Shown one piece after another: positions 9,195 to 18,097 of a stretch of DNA of 63,023 bases. Source of the DNA: an uncultured Flavobacteriales bacterium (GTDB lineage: Bacteria > Bacteroidota > Bacteroidia > Flavobacteriales_D > Crocinitomicaceae); contig CAJQJL010000030.1 of NCBI GenBank assembly GCA_905478665.1, positions 1 through 63,023 on the forward strand, in the 5' to 3' direction. The stretch's first letter is position 1. Each line of letters opens with the position of its first letter. Both the position numbers and the translations under genes were made by a program. Below the pieces are notes generated by a model. That model was not told the DNA's origin. It searched no databases and was given only the letters and a program-made list of their open reading frames with translations.

Positions 9195-10036
9195 GTCGTT
9201 TTGTTGAACGTTGCTTTAAGCGACATATCCAGACTTTCAAAACTATGCGTCAACGCACCAACTGAAATGAAATCCACTCCAGTTTCCGCATAATCACGAA
9301 TCGTATCTGAGGTTATCCCTCCCGATGCTTCAACTTCATAAATATCTGGTATAGTCTTAAGCGCCTCAACAATCCGCTGAGGACTGAAATTATCCAACAT
9401 AATCCTATCTACACCACCAACTTCCAACACTGTCTCCAACTCTTCCTCGTTACGGACTTCAATCTCAATTTTCAGTTCCTTTTTGGTCACTTTCAGGTAA
9501 TCATTTGCACGTTCGATTGCCGCTTCAATTCCTCCTGCATAATCTACATGATTATCCTTGAGCATTATCATGTCGTAAAGAGCAAACCGATGGTTAAATC
9601 CACCGCCAATTCGCACTGCCCATTTCTCCATATAGCGAATACCTGGGGTCGTTTTACGTGTATCAAGCAACTTAGCCCCTGTACCCTCAATTTTTTTAAC
9701 CAACGAATTCGTTTGTGTAGCGATTCCACTCATCCGCTGCATAAAATTTAACACCAACCTTTCGGTGCTCAAAATGGAACGAGAACTACCATGGATTTCG
9801 AAGGCAATATCTCCATATTTCACTGACTCTCCGTCTGAAATAAAACGATCGAATTTTAGTGATGAATCAAAGGTCTTAAAAATTCTTTCAGCAAGCTCAA
9901 CGCCTGCAATTATTCCATCTGCCTTCACCAATAATTTTGCGGAACCTTTAGCATCTTCTGGTATACATGAAAGGGAAGAATGATCTCCATCCCCTATATC
10001 TTCGCGAAGTGCGTTTTGAATAATTTCGTCAATCAT
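9191..10036 (-). CDS. nadC: Nicotinate-nucleotide pyrophosphorylase (quinolinate phosphoribosyltransferase)
   Basis: NadC converts quinolinate and PRPP to nicotinate mononucleotide, CO2 and pyrophosphate in de novo NAD synthesis, in the cytosol. The 281-residue length is normal. Diagnostic segments are LNFMQRMSGIAT (about 96-107), LLDTRKTTPG near 122, the RIGGGFNHR loop near 141, MLKDNH near 157, then IEVRNEEEL, IMLDNFSP and EASGGI near the C-terminus. It lies 43 bp downstream of the DUF4783 gene on the same strand, an arrangement often seen in Bacteroidota. All expected substrate-binding residues I can check by eye are present. Confidence 0.96.
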   Translation of the reverse strand: MIDEIIQNALREDIGDGDHSSLSCIPEDAKGSAKLLVKADGIIAGVELAERIFKTFDSSLKFDRFISDGESVKYGDIAFEIHGSSRSILSTERLVLNFMQRMSGIATQTNSLVKKIEGTGAKLLDTRKTTPGIRYMEKWAVRIGGGFNHRFALYDMIMLKDNHVDYAGGIEAAIERANDYLKVTKKELKIEIEVRNEEELETVLEVGGVDRIMLDNFSPQRIVEALKTIPDIYEVEASGGITSDTIRDYAETGVDFISVGALTHSFESLDMSLKATFNKTT

Positions 10037-10079
10037 GCTACAAAGATAGTAGAAGCCATGAGTGAATAGTTGACAATAG

Positions 10080-10460
10080 TCAGGATTTTTCGATGGTCAG
10101 ACTTTCAATTTTAAAGACACCACTTAACTTCTTGAAATGAATAGTCACCCGAAATTCTTCTCCACGACTGATGTAATTACCAATTGCAAACGTCCCTTCA
10201 CTTGACTCTTTACCTTTGAAGTAAAAATCAAACTTTGAACCAGGTTTACGCGTAAAAAAGTCCTTGAGAACCAAACTTGCCTGTGACTGACTATAAACAC
10301 CTTCTTTTCCGAGAACATTAATGAGCACTTTTGATTTTCCTAACTTTACAATTTCATTAGGGTTGTTCGTCTCAAAAGCTTTCTCAATTGCGCTGTATGG
10401 AACATCGCTCAAACCAATAGAGAGTACGATAGACGTTATAATGGAATAAATCAAATGCAT
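10080..10460 (-). CDS. DUF4783 family protein, exported
   Basis: The 126-residue product has an N-terminal hydrophobic signal (about 1-18) and a compact alpha+beta domain resembling NTF2-like folds, with the segment VLINVLGKEGVYSQSQA and a FKKLSGVFKIESL ending that I associate with DUF4783. Proteins of this family sit beside nadC and rlmH in many Bacteroidota, as here. The biochemical role is unknown. It is probably co-transcribed with nadC from the -7 box at 10490-10497. Confidence 0.82.
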   Translation of the reverse strand: MHLIYSIITSIVLSIGLSDVPYSAIEKAFETNNPNEIVKLGKSKVLINVLGKEGVYSQSQASLVLKDFFTRKPGSKFDFYFKGKESSEGTFAIGNYISRGEEFRVTIHFKKLSGVFKIESLTIEKS

Positions 10461-10489
10461 GGTTTCTATAGTTTAGCGGTCTAAACTTA

Positions 10490-10497
10490 CAAATATA
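10490..10497 (-). promoter_or_regulatory. Candidate -7 box for DUF4783-nadC (TATATTTG)
   Basis: On the minus strand TATATTTG is a perfect match to TAnnTTTG and lies 30 bases before the ATG at 10460. The -33 region only offers a weak T-rich match. Between box and start there is a perfect 6-bp inverted repeat with a four-base loop (GTTTAG...CTAAAC, 10471-10486). Confidence 0.45.
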
Positions 10498-10558
10498 GTG
10501 CCGAAAAACAAGGGAAAACGAAGGAAGTTTCAGTGTCAAATAATACTATCTTCGTCTT

Positions 10559-11032
10559 ATGAAAATTAAGCTGATTTGTGTAGGTAAAACGGTAAAAAAA
10601 CACCTAATTGAGTCCGAATCGGAATACCTTAACCGACTGAGTCATTATGGTTCTGTTGAAAAAATCGAGATTCCAGAAATCAAGAACGCTAAAAATCTTA
10701 GCAAGGATCAAATTAAGCAGCAGGAAGGTCAATTGATTCTTAAGCAAATGAACGCTGGAGACCAAGTAATTTTACTTGATGAAAATGGAAAAACCTTTAA
10801 CTCCATAGAGTTCTCTGAATATCTTCAAAAACGATTCAACGCGGGTGGAAAAGCACTACTTTTTGTTGTAGGTGGTGCGTATGGTTTCTCTGATGAAGTC
10901 TACAATCGAAGTAATGGAAAAATTAGCCTTTCAAAGATGACGTTCTCACATCAAATGGTAAGAACCTTTTTTCTTGAACAGCTCTATCGCGCCTTTACAA
11001 TAATGAAAGGTGAACCCTATCATCACCAATAA
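10559..11032 (+). CDS. rlmH: 23S rRNA (pseudouridine-1915-N3)-methyltransferase
   Basis: RlmH is a SPOUT (knotted) methyltransferase that methylates pseudouridine 1915 in helix 69 of 23S rRNA on the assembled 70S ribosome. The 157 residues match the family length. Clear family segments are MKIKLICVGK at the start, LLDENGK near 74, the SAM-knot FVVGGAYGFS (about 102-111) and the C-terminal MTFSHQMVRTFFLEQLYRA followed by GEPYHH. It runs divergently from DUF4783-nadC. The next gene (11070) follows after 37 bp on the same strand and starts the polysaccharide block. Confidence 0.97.
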   Translation: MKIKLICVGKTVKKHLIESESEYLNRLSHYGSVEKIEIPEIKNAKNLSKDQIKQQEGQLILKQMNAGDQVILLDENGKTFNSIEFSEYLQKRFNAGGKALLFVVGGAYGFSDEVYNRSNGKISLSKMTFSHQMVRTFFLEQLYRAFTIMKGEPYHHQ

Positions 11033-11069
11033 ACCCATGAGATTTTTTACATTTACATAAAAACCGAAT

Positions 11070-12467
11070 TTGTTTTTTAAACTACAAGGTATTCACACGG
11101 CACCTTTGGGGGTCAACGATCTTTTCTTTGGTGTTATCTTCGTGCTCATCATAATCATCCTGGGGAGTTCGCGCAAATCCACGCAGCTAAAAAATGTGAA
11201 CAGCGCTCACTATAAGTTCTACATGTGGAACATTTATTTCAAGCTGTTTTTTGCCCTTGTCTATGGCGCTATCTACATGTTCTACTATGAAGGTGGAGAT
11301 ACGATGGCTTATTGGAAGGGGGCCGAGAAGCTCAATAATTTGATGTGGGATTCACCCATTGATTATTGGGACGAAATGATAAATGCACCCATTGCAGAAG
11401 ATATCATCCTACGATTCACCCCTGAAACTGGTTATCCACCGATTTGGATCTATAGCGATCCCGCAAGTTTCTTCGTGAGTAAAGTCATGTCTGTATTTAT
11501 GATTATTTGTGGACAGAGCTATGTGGCATTATCCTTATTATTTGGCTACCTCACAGCTATTGCTTCTTGGAAAATATTTGAGCTTGTACGTTATTACAAA
11601 ATAACATCGGATTGGTTTGCTGCTATCTCAATTCTGTTTGTCCCGTCTGTTGCATTTTGGTGTGCGGGCGTTTCCAAAGACACTGTTGTTCTCATTGCTG
11701 TTTTTTACATCCTTCATCATCTATTTGGTATTGCTAATGGAACGGTAGAAAAGAAGTGGCGAAGTATTTTTCTCGTTATCCTATTCGGATACATTCTGTT
11801 TAGCATACGCACCTTCATGCTGTTTACCGTAGTAGCTCCAATGCTTATAGCAATTAGTACACGTATTGTAAAACGCTATAAAGAGAGTATCATACTTGCC
11901 AATACTATGCGATTTTTCATCATTTCAATTGGATTTGGAGGGTTCTTGTTTTTCCTTCGTTCTCAGGGTGATGAATTTGCCAAAACAACGGATAAATATT
12001 TGACAGAAGCACAAGTTCAGCAGGACGATTTTGCAAATAACGAATCCTATGGTGACAAAAGATATGATCTTGAAATTACCGATTATTCGCCTTTAGGAAT
12101 GCTTCGTGTTGCTCCAAAGGCAATATTTACGGCTATATATCGGCCTGGTCTTTGGGAGGCTCGAAGTCCGTTACTTCTTATTAGTGGTTTAGAAACAGCA
12201 CTATTCATGTACCTGACATTCTTATTTATTTTTAAGGGAAAAGTCAGCGAAAAGATTCGTTTTATCCGTTACAATGAATTCCTAGTTTTTAGCTTTCTCT
12301 TTGCCATAATACTGGCTTATTTTGCTGGGTTTACTTCTGGACTCTTTGGCGTGCTTGTTCGTTTCAAAGCTCCATTACTTCCGTTCTTACTGATTATATT
12401 CACTACAAACCCTAGTGCTATAAAGCAACTAGAAGAAGAAAAATTGCCTGAATTAGAGAACAGCTAA
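11070..12467 (+). CDS. Polytopic membrane protein, candidate polysaccharide polymerase or GT-C-like
   Basis: The 465-residue product has about ten hydrophobic helices. After the third comes a large loop with GGDTMAYWKGAEKL, a motif style (Asp near an aromatic pair) found in EpsG/Wzy-like polymerases and GT-C enzymes. Further conserved-looking blocks are SKDTVVLIAVFYI and FSIRTFMLF. Translation probably begins at TTG 11070, as no ATG lies before the first helix. It is directly followed by the ABC exporter genes, so a role in glycan assembly is likely, but I cannot prove the family. ABC-exported O-antigens normally need no Wzy polymerase, which makes its placement noteworthy. Confidence 0.6.
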   Translation: MFFKLQGIHTAPLGVNDLFFGVIFVLIIIILGSSRKSTQLKNVNSAHYKFYMWNIYFKLFFALVYGAIYMFYYEGGDTMAYWKGAEKLNNLMWDSPIDYWDEMINAPIAEDIILRFTPETGYPPIWIYSDPASFFVSKVMSVFMIICGQSYVALSLLFGYLTAIASWKIFELVRYYKITSDWFAAISILFVPSVAFWCAGVSKDTVVLIAVFYILHHLFGIANGTVEKKWRSIFLVILFGYILFSIRTFMLFTVVAPMLIAISTRIVKRYKESIILANTMRFFIISIGFGGFLFFLRSQGDEFAKTTDKYLTEAQVQQDDFANNESYGDKRYDLEITDYSPLGMLRVAPKAIFTAIYRPGLWEARSPLLLISGLETALFMYLTFLFIFKGKVSEKIRFIRYNEFLVFSFLFAIILAYFAGFTSGLFGVLVRFKAPLLPFLLIIFTTNPSAIKQLEEEKLPELENS

Positions 12468-12487
12468 TTTAAAGCCATATATTTGCT

Positions 12488-13360
12488 GTGAAAACTCGTG
12501 TAAATCAACCTATGCAAAAGGAAAATTGGACATCCGTTATTCGACCTAAAAAGTCCCTTTTTTCTGTAAACCTAAGGGAAGTTTTCAAAGGCAAAGATCT
12601 CCTTTTTCTATTTGTTAAACGAGACTTCATTTCAATTTATAAACAAACGATCTTAGGGCCTCTTTGGTTCTTTATTGAACCTGCATTAACTACTGTTGTT
12701 TTCACCATTATTTTCGGGAAAATTGCTGGGATAGAAACAGGCGGCATCCCTGCAATACCTTTTTATTTAGCTGGACTTACCTGCTGGAATTATTTTTCCG
12801 ATTGTTTTAAAAAGACTTCAAATACCTTTATCGAAAATCAGCACATTTTTGGCAAGGTCTATTTTCCTCGATTGATAACCCCACTCTCCATAGTTATTTC
12901 TTCATTGATCAAGTTTGGAATTCAGTTCATACTCTTTTTGGGTGTTTACTTTTTCTTCATCGCATTCTCTAACGCAACAATAGCGCCCAATGCCTATCTC
13001 CTTCTGCTCCCCATACTTATTGTCCTCATTGGACTCATGGGGCTTGGCTTTGGCATGATTATCTCATCACTTACTACCAAATATCGTGACCTTCGATTTC
13101 TAATACAATTCGGAGTACAGTTGTGGCTATACGCAAGTCCTATCATCTATCCACTTTCAATCACAGAAGGGAAATTGAAAACAGTACTCATGCTGAACCC
13201 GATGACGTCAATTTTAGAAACATTTAAGTACGGATTCTTCGGAAGTGGGACATTCGAATGGTGGATGCTTGCATATTCTACTGGTTTCACATTCGTTATT
13301 CTGACTTTCGGTATTTTGCTCTTTAATAAAACCGAACAAAACTTTATGGACACGGTATGA
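12488..13360 (+). CDS. ABC-2 type polysaccharide export permease (Wzm/TagG-like)
   Basis: This inner-membrane subunit forms the channel that exports lipid-linked polysaccharide, paired with the ATPase encoded next. It has 290 residues and about six helices. The N-terminal part reads like the family: an SLREVFKGKDLL-type amphipathic helix, then LFVKRDFISIYKQTILGPLWFFIEP, and later KYRDLRFLIQFGVQLWLYASPIIYP. The GTG at 12488 is taken as start; an ATG at 12512 is an alternative. It overlaps the ATPase gene by four bases (ATGA), implying coupled translation. Together with the ATPase this is the only glycan exporter in the window; no Wzx flippase was found. Confidence 0.93.
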   Translation: MKTRVNQPMQKENWTSVIRPKKSLFSVNLREVFKGKDLLFLFVKRDFISIYKQTILGPLWFFIEPALTTVVFTIIFGKIAGIETGGIPAIPFYLAGLTCWNYFSDCFKKTSNTFIENQHIFGKVYFPRLITPLSIVISSLIKFGIQFILFLGVYFFFIAFSNATIAPNAYLLLLPILIVLIGLMGLGFGMIISSLTTKYRDLRFLIQFGVQLWLYASPIIYPLSITEGKLKTVLMLNPMTSILETFKYGFFGSGTFEWWMLAYSTGFTFVILTFGILLFNKTEQNFMDTV

Positions 13361-14646
13361 GCATTACGCGAGTTAAAGTTGAAAACCTTGCCAAGCAGTA
13401 TAGACTTGGAGAAGTGGGGACTGGTACACTTTCCCATGACTTGAATCGCTTTTGGCATAAAGTCAGAGGTAAGGAAGATCCATACAGCATCGTAACTGAC
13501 GTAAACGACCGAACTCAAAACTCGGGAAGCGAATACGTTTGGGCGTTACAGGACATCAACTTTGAAGTAAAAGAAGGAGAGGTTCTCGGAATTATTGGTA
13601 GAAACGGCGCAGGAAAATCGACTTTATTGAAACTGCTATCCAAAGTTACCGGCCCCACCAAGGGTGAGATAAAACTATCAGGCAGAATCGGTTCACTATT
13701 GGAAGTAGGAACAGGAATGCATCCTGAACTTACTGGAAAGGAGAACATCTATCTCAATGGTGCAATCTTAGGAATGACCAAGGCTGAAGTAGCTCGGAAA
13801 TTTGATGAAATTGTGGAATTTGCGGGGATCGGAAAATATATCAACACGCCTTTCAAGCGCTATTCATCGGGAATGCGAGTGAGACTCGGGTTCGCTGTTG
13901 CAGCATTTCTTGAACCTGAAATTTTGATCGTGGATGAAGTTCTCGCCGTTGGAGATGCTGAATTTCAAAAGAAAGCGATTGGAAAGATGCAAGAAGTCAG
14001 CGACGGAGAAGGTAGAACAGTTCTTTTCGTAAGTCACAACATGGGCTCCATAAAGAGTTTATGCACCAGAAGCATCTTAATGGACAATGGACAAATTGTC
14101 TATGACGGAGATACAAAAACATGCATTGATAAATACCTTTCTGCGAACAAATCTGAACAGGGTAAATCACTTAAGGATATTGAAACAAGAACAGGTAATG
14201 GAAAGCTTAAATTTTCAGGGTATCGCCTATTCAATGAAAATAGTGAGGAAATTACCGAGGCCATCAGCGGTGAGTTTCTTCGGATTTCAGTAAACTTTGA
14301 TCTTTACGATAAAGTAAACTTTGAAAAAGTCATTTTCGCCTTAAATTTCAAAGACAATTACGACAACGTACTGGTGAGTTTCGTCACAGATGAAATGGGG
14401 GTTAAGTTCAATTCCAACCCTAAAGAGAACATTTTTGACATTGAAATTCCAGAATTAATGCTCCGAGGGGGACAATACAATATTCGCTTGCTCATTATGG
14501 AAGGCAGCACGGATAAATCAGACTTTTTGGATGAAGTTGACAATGCTTTTTCAATTACCGTTCTTAGTTCTGATTACTGGAATTCTGGAATCACATTACG
14601 CAACCAAGAAGCGGCCTTTTCCAAAGGTAAAATCAGTCTCAAATGA
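13357..14646 (+). CDS. ABC polysaccharide export ATPase with C-terminal Wzt-like glycan-binding domain
   Basis: The 429-residue protein has a nucleotide-binding domain (about 1-245) with Walker A GRNGAGKST (81-89), signature YSSGMRVRL (169-177), Walker B ILIVDEV (189-195) and switch His in FVSHN (about 214-218). The extra C-terminal part (about 260-429) is beta-rich and fits the Wzt C-terminal domain, which in O-antigen exporters recognises the capped non-reducing end of the chain. There is a long insertion between strands near residues 20-62, as in TagH/Wzt-type ATPases. Presence of the domain implies a terminally modified chain; the nearby acyl-, methyl- and acetyltransferases are candidates for that cap (inference). 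Confidence 0.94.
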   Translation: MSITRVKVENLAKQYRLGEVGTGTLSHDLNRFWHKVRGKEDPYSIVTDVNDRTQNSGSEYVWALQDINFEVKEGEVLGIIGRNGAGKSTLLKLLSKVTGPTKGEIKLSGRIGSLLEVGTGMHPELTGKENIYLNGAILGMTKAEVARKFDEIVEFAGIGKYINTPFKRYSSGMRVRLGFAVAAFLEPEILIVDEVLAVGDAEFQKKAIGKMQEVSDGEGRTVLFVSHNMGSIKSLCTRSILMDNGQIVYDGDTKTCIDKYLSANKSEQGKSLKDIETRTGNGKLKFSGYRLFNENSEEITEAISGEFLRISVNFDLYDKVNFEKVIFALNFKDNYDNVLVSFVTDEMGVKFNSNPKENIFDIEIPELMLRGGQYNIRLLIMEGSTDKSDFLDEVDNAFSITVLSSDYWNSGITLRNQEAAFSKGKISLK

Positions 14647-15734
14647 AAAGGAAAAGAATCAACGTTACTGAAACATATCTCCCCTCGAAGGAAGAATATG
14701 AAAGCGTGATCGGAGAACTTTGGGAGACAAAATGGCTAACCAATCGGGGCTCTATTGTTCTTAATCTTGAAAAGAAACTTCAAAACTATTTAGGTACTGA
14801 GACAACACCACTTCTGGTAAGTAACGGTACTCTCGCCTTGCAAATCCCGATCAAAGCACTTCAACTTTCAGGTGAGGTAATTACTACTCCATTTAGTTAC
14901 GTAGCCACAACATCTGCAATTGTTTGGGAAAACTGTACTCCTGTTTTCGTTGATATTAACCCTGAGTTCCTGACTATTGATGAAAACAAAATTGAAGCTG
15001 CAATCACGAAGAATACGACTGCAATCGTTGCCGTTCATGTTTTTGGAAATCCTTGCGCTGTAGAAAAGATTGAGGTGATTGCCAGAAAGTATGATTTAAC
15101 TGTCATCTATGACGCCGCACATTGTTTTGGCGTAAAATACAGGGATAAATCTATATTCGATTATGGTGATTTCAGCACCACAAGCTTCCATGCTACCAAA
15201 CTTTTTCATACTGGAGAAGGTGGGGCAATTTTTTGCAATGATAAAAGTTCAACTGATCTTATATATAATCATCATAATTTTGGTCACGATGGTCCCTTGG
15301 CCTTTCACGGATTGGGAATTAATGCCAAAATGAGTGAGCTAAATGCAGCAATGGGAATGGCCCTATTACCAAACATGGATTATGTAATTGGTGAACGAAA
15401 AATGATCTCAGAACATTACGATAGAAATTTAAATTGGAACACTATACGTAAACCAAAATTACGCGATGGTGTTGAGTACAACTATGCGTATTATCCCATC
15501 ATTTTTGAAAATGAAAAACAGTTAATAAAAACTCAAAATGCGCTGAATGAAGCGAATATTTTTCCTCGCAGATATTTCTACCCATCACTTAACAGCCTGC
15601 CATACGTAGCCCCTATTGATATGCCTGTTTCAGATAACGTCTCCGAAACAATTCTTTGTCTTCCCCTTTTCGTAGGGTTAGACAGCAAATCATTGAACTG
15701 GATTAGTGAATTGATTAACAATTCAGTTGATTGA
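14643..15734 (+). CDS. DegT/DnrJ/EryC1/StrS sugar aminotransferase (WecE-like)
   Basis: This PLP enzyme adds an amino group to a nucleotide keto-sugar. In 363 residues it shows SNGTLALQIP near 60, YDAAHCFG (Asp157, pairing with the PLP nitrogen), the PLP lysine Lys186 in SFHATK and the GEGGAIF strand. The neighbours decide the likely substrate: a GNAT acetyltransferase and a GT56 WecF-type transferase lie three and four genes along this strand, the same functional trio that makes and transfers dTDP-Fuc4NAc in enterobacterial common antigen. A dTDP-4-keto-6-deoxyglucose substrate is therefore inferred; rmlA/rmlB would have to be elsewhere. It overlaps both neighbours by four bases. Confidence 0.92.
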   Translation: MKRKRINVTETYLPSKEEYESVIGELWETKWLTNRGSIVLNLEKKLQNYLGTETTPLLVSNGTLALQIPIKALQLSGEVITTPFSYVATTSAIVWENCTPVFVDINPEFLTIDENKIEAAITKNTTAIVAVHVFGNPCAVEKIEVIARKYDLTVIYDAAHCFGVKYRDKSIFDYGDFSTTSFHATKLFHTGEGGAIFCNDKSSTDLIYNHHNFGHDGPLAFHGLGINAKMSELNAAMGMALLPNMDYVIGERKMISEHYDRNLNWNTIRKPKLRDGVEYNYAYYPIIFENEKQLIKTQNALNEANIFPRRYFYPSLNSLPYVAPIDMPVSDNVSETILCLPLFVGLDSKSLNWISELINNSVD

Positions 15735-16444
15735 TTATGGAGGGGAAAACTGTGGCAATTATGCAGCCCTATTTCGCGCCATACATAGGGTATTTTCAAT
15801 TAATCTCAGCAACTGATGAGTTCGTTTTTCTAGACGACGTTAACTTCATTAAAAAGGGCTGGATAAATCGTAATCAAATACTCGTCAATAAGAATCCCGC
15901 TTTGTTCACAATTCCACTAGTTGGAGCTAGTCAAAACAAAAAAATCAATGAGCTAAATATCTACGACGATAATAAATGGAGAACAAAGTTGATAAGAACC
16001 ATAGAATCTTCGTATTCGAAAGCCCAATACTACGCCGAGGTAAAAGAAATAATCAACACGATTCTATTTTCATCATATACTAACATCAGTGAATTAAATA
16101 TCTTCGCGATAAAGACTATTGCTGATTATCTTAATCTTCCCTTAACTTCTCACAAAGCATCCGAGCTAGAGGTTTCCAATCAACTAAAAGGTGAAGAACG
16201 CATAATATCGATCTGCAAAAGTGTTAACGCACAAAATTATATTAATGCCATTGGAGGTCAAGAATTATATGATAAATCGCATTTTTTAGAATCCAACATT
16301 AATCTTTCCTTTATTGAATCCGTCTCCAATGAATATTCTCAAAATATGAGAGAATTTCACCCAAACTTGTCTATTTTAGACGTAATGATGTTCAATTCTG
16401 TAGAATCCATCAATTCTATGCTGAAAAACTACACGTTAAAATGA
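15731..16444 (+). CDS. WbqC family protein
   Basis: The N-terminus contains the family hallmark (AIMQPYFAPYIGYFQLI, then FVFLDDVNFIKKGWINRN), and IPLVGASQNKKINEL follows. WbqC-family genes sit in O-antigen clusters, very often beside DegT-type aminotransferases as here. The exact reaction is not established to my knowledge; an acyl or aminoacyl modification of an amino sugar would fit the context but is a guess. The 237-residue length is normal. It overlaps the aminotransferase gene and the following GNAT gene by four bases each, so the products are expected to be made together. Confidence 0.92.
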   Translation: MIMEGKTVAIMQPYFAPYIGYFQLISATDEFVFLDDVNFIKKGWINRNQILVNKNPALFTIPLVGASQNKKINELNIYDDNKWRTKLIRTIESSYSKAQYYAEVKEIINTILFSSYTNISELNIFAIKTIADYLNLPLTSHKASELEVSNQLKGEERIISICKSVNAQNYINAIGGQELYDKSHFLESNINLSFIESVSNEYSQNMREFHPNLSILDVMMFNSVESINSMLKNYTLK

Positions 16445-16863
16445 GCAGTAGAATTCGCGACCTTATTGTGAAAGCTATTCACGAAAACAAGATTTTTTTT
16501 CCACAAGTGAATAGTGATGAATATGCTGACAAGCTCCTAAATAATGCAACTATTTTTTCTGAAAAAATTGATGGTAAGGAGATAGCTTTTATAGCCTTCT
16601 ACGATAATGACAAAAGTAATCATACTGCGTACATGAGTCTGATTTACATCTCTCCAGAAGCACGTCGTAAAAGAATTGGAGTTCAATTAATCAAAAAAGC
16701 AATCCATCATTTAAAAACAAAAGGGTTCATCGCATTTGGATTGGAAGTTCATAAAAAAAATTTAGCTGCAATTCAACTTTATCAATCGGTCGGATTTAAG
16801 AAAACTTTTGAAAAAGATGAAATGATTCAGATGGAATATCTTTTAACTCCAGAAAAATTGTAA
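16441..16863 (+). CDS. GNAT family N-acetyltransferase (WecD-like role)
   Basis: The 140-residue protein has the GNAT core: SLIYISPEARRKRIGVQLIKKA (about 73-94) contains the acetyl-CoA pyrophosphate loop (R-R-K-R-I-G), and NLAAIQLYQSVGFKK the C-terminal helix-strand. Context suggests it acetylates the amino group placed by the DegT enzyme two genes upstream, as WecD does in common-antigen synthesis; this is inference, since GNAT specificity is not readable from sequence. It is shorter than WecD, having only the catalytic domain. It overlaps WbqC by four bases and ends one base before the next gene. Confidence 0.9.
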   Translation: MSSRIRDLIVKAIHENKIFFPQVNSDEYADKLLNNATIFSEKIDGKEIAFIAFYDNDKSNHTAYMSLIYISPEARRKRIGVQLIKKAIHHLKTKGFIAFGLEVHKKNLAAIQLYQSVGFKKTFEKDEMIQMEYLLTPEKL

Positions 16864-16864
16864 A

Positions 16865-18097
16865 ATGGATGCAAATTCATCTTCTAGCAATTTTCACTTT
16901 CTCATCGATGATAAATTTAGTTCTGAATTTATTGCTGAAGCCAGTCAAATTTCTGACAACAATATTTTTATCTGCACAAGTCCCGAACCTCACCGTTTTT
17001 TAACCAATAATGAAGTTGCTACTGTACATTTTGACACTAGTGAGTTGGATTTGTTATGCCGCTCAATAAAAGAGAAGGATAAAGTATTTGTGCACTTTTA
17101 CGTGCCTCGCATTCATCAGGTGTTAAACAAAATTCACGACGAAACACGTGTATATTGTTTTTTCTGGGGTTCAGAATTCTTGGAATCTCCTTGTTATTCA
17201 AAAAAAAATAATCCACTTGACTCATACAATTTAGAGCCTATGACTTATAGGCTTTATAAAAAATTATCATCTGAACAATTGCGTAAATCAATCAAATCTG
17301 ACATTAAGAAATCGATAAAATTCAAATCTGCTAAAGTTACCGTCGGCCAATTACTTCATAGTTCTAAAAGGCTAAACACAAAGAAGACGTACGATGAGTT
17401 AATTAAACTTAGGCAGATCTTTCTTAAAAGGATAGATGGTCTCTTTCATTGGAACAAATTTGACATTCTTAGAATAAACGAAACGTATCAGGTGAATGTC
17501 AAACAACTCTATTTTTCTTATGCTATCGGATCCGAAGAAATAATGCCTATCCCCCCCCCTTGTCATAACGATAAGACTATCATTTGGCTAGGGAATTCGG
17601 CAACAGCAACAAACAACCATATCGACATACTTCACCACCTTAAATCGATGGATATTTCAAATATTGAAATTATTTGTCCTTTAAATTATGGTGACAAAGA
17701 TTACGCACTACACGTGGTTAAAGAAGGCAGCAAGTTGTTCGGGAAGAACTTCAAACCGATCCTCGATTTTATGCCACGTGAAAAATATTATGCACTCATG
17801 GATCAAGTAGACATAGCAATTATGGGGCATAATCGTGGGCAAGCTGGCGGTAATATTCTGGCATTCTTAAAAAAAGGTAAAAAGGTCTACCTCAAATCCA
17901 AATCAACAATTTTTCAATTCTACTCTTCAAAAAATCTCAAGATCTTCTCCGTAGAATCTCTGTGGGAAACCCCTTTACCTCAACTGAAAAAACCACTTTC
18001 AAGTGAATACCAAGATCAAAATTTCAGATTAATCCAAGAAGTAATTGAAAATGATAACAAGCGACTAGAAGCACTCAATAACATTTTACTTGCCTGA
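16865..18097 (+). CDS. GT56 (WecF/RffT-type) 4-acetamido-4,6-dideoxyhexose transferase
   Basis: The 410-residue protein resembles TDP-Fuc4NAc:lipid II transferases. Family-like segments are VYCFFWGSEF near 98, IIWLGNSATATNNHIDIL near 240, IEIICPLNYGDKDYA near 268, the FGKNFKPILDFMPREKYYALM block near 300 and DIAIMGHNRGQAGGNILAFLKKGKKVYL near 320. It is about 50 residues longer than the enterobacterial enzyme, with a Lys-rich insert around 135-200. With the aminotransferase and acetyltransferase upstream it completes a make-and-transfer module for one amino-deoxy sugar. No glycosyltransferase of this type is common in Bacteroidota capsule loci that I know of. Confidence 0.82.
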   Translation: MDANSSSSNFHFLIDDKFSSEFIAEASQISDNNIFICTSPEPHRFLTNNEVATVHFDTSELDLLCRSIKEKDKVFVHFYVPRIHQVLNKIHDETRVYCFFWGSEFLESPCYSKKNNPLDSYNLEPMTYRLYKKLSSEQLRKSIKSDIKKSIKFKSAKVTVGQLLHSSKRLNTKKTYDELIKLRQIFLKRIDGLFHWNKFDILRINETYQVNVKQLYFSYAIGSEEIMPIPPPCHNDKTIIWLGNSATATNNHIDILHHLKSMDISNIEIICPLNYGDKDYALHVVKEGSKLFGKNFKPILDFMPREKYYALMDQVDIAIMGHNRGQAGGNILAFLKKGKKVYLKSKSTIFQFYSSKNLKIFSVESLWETPLPQLKKPLSSEYQDQNFRLIQEVIENDNKRLEALNNILLA

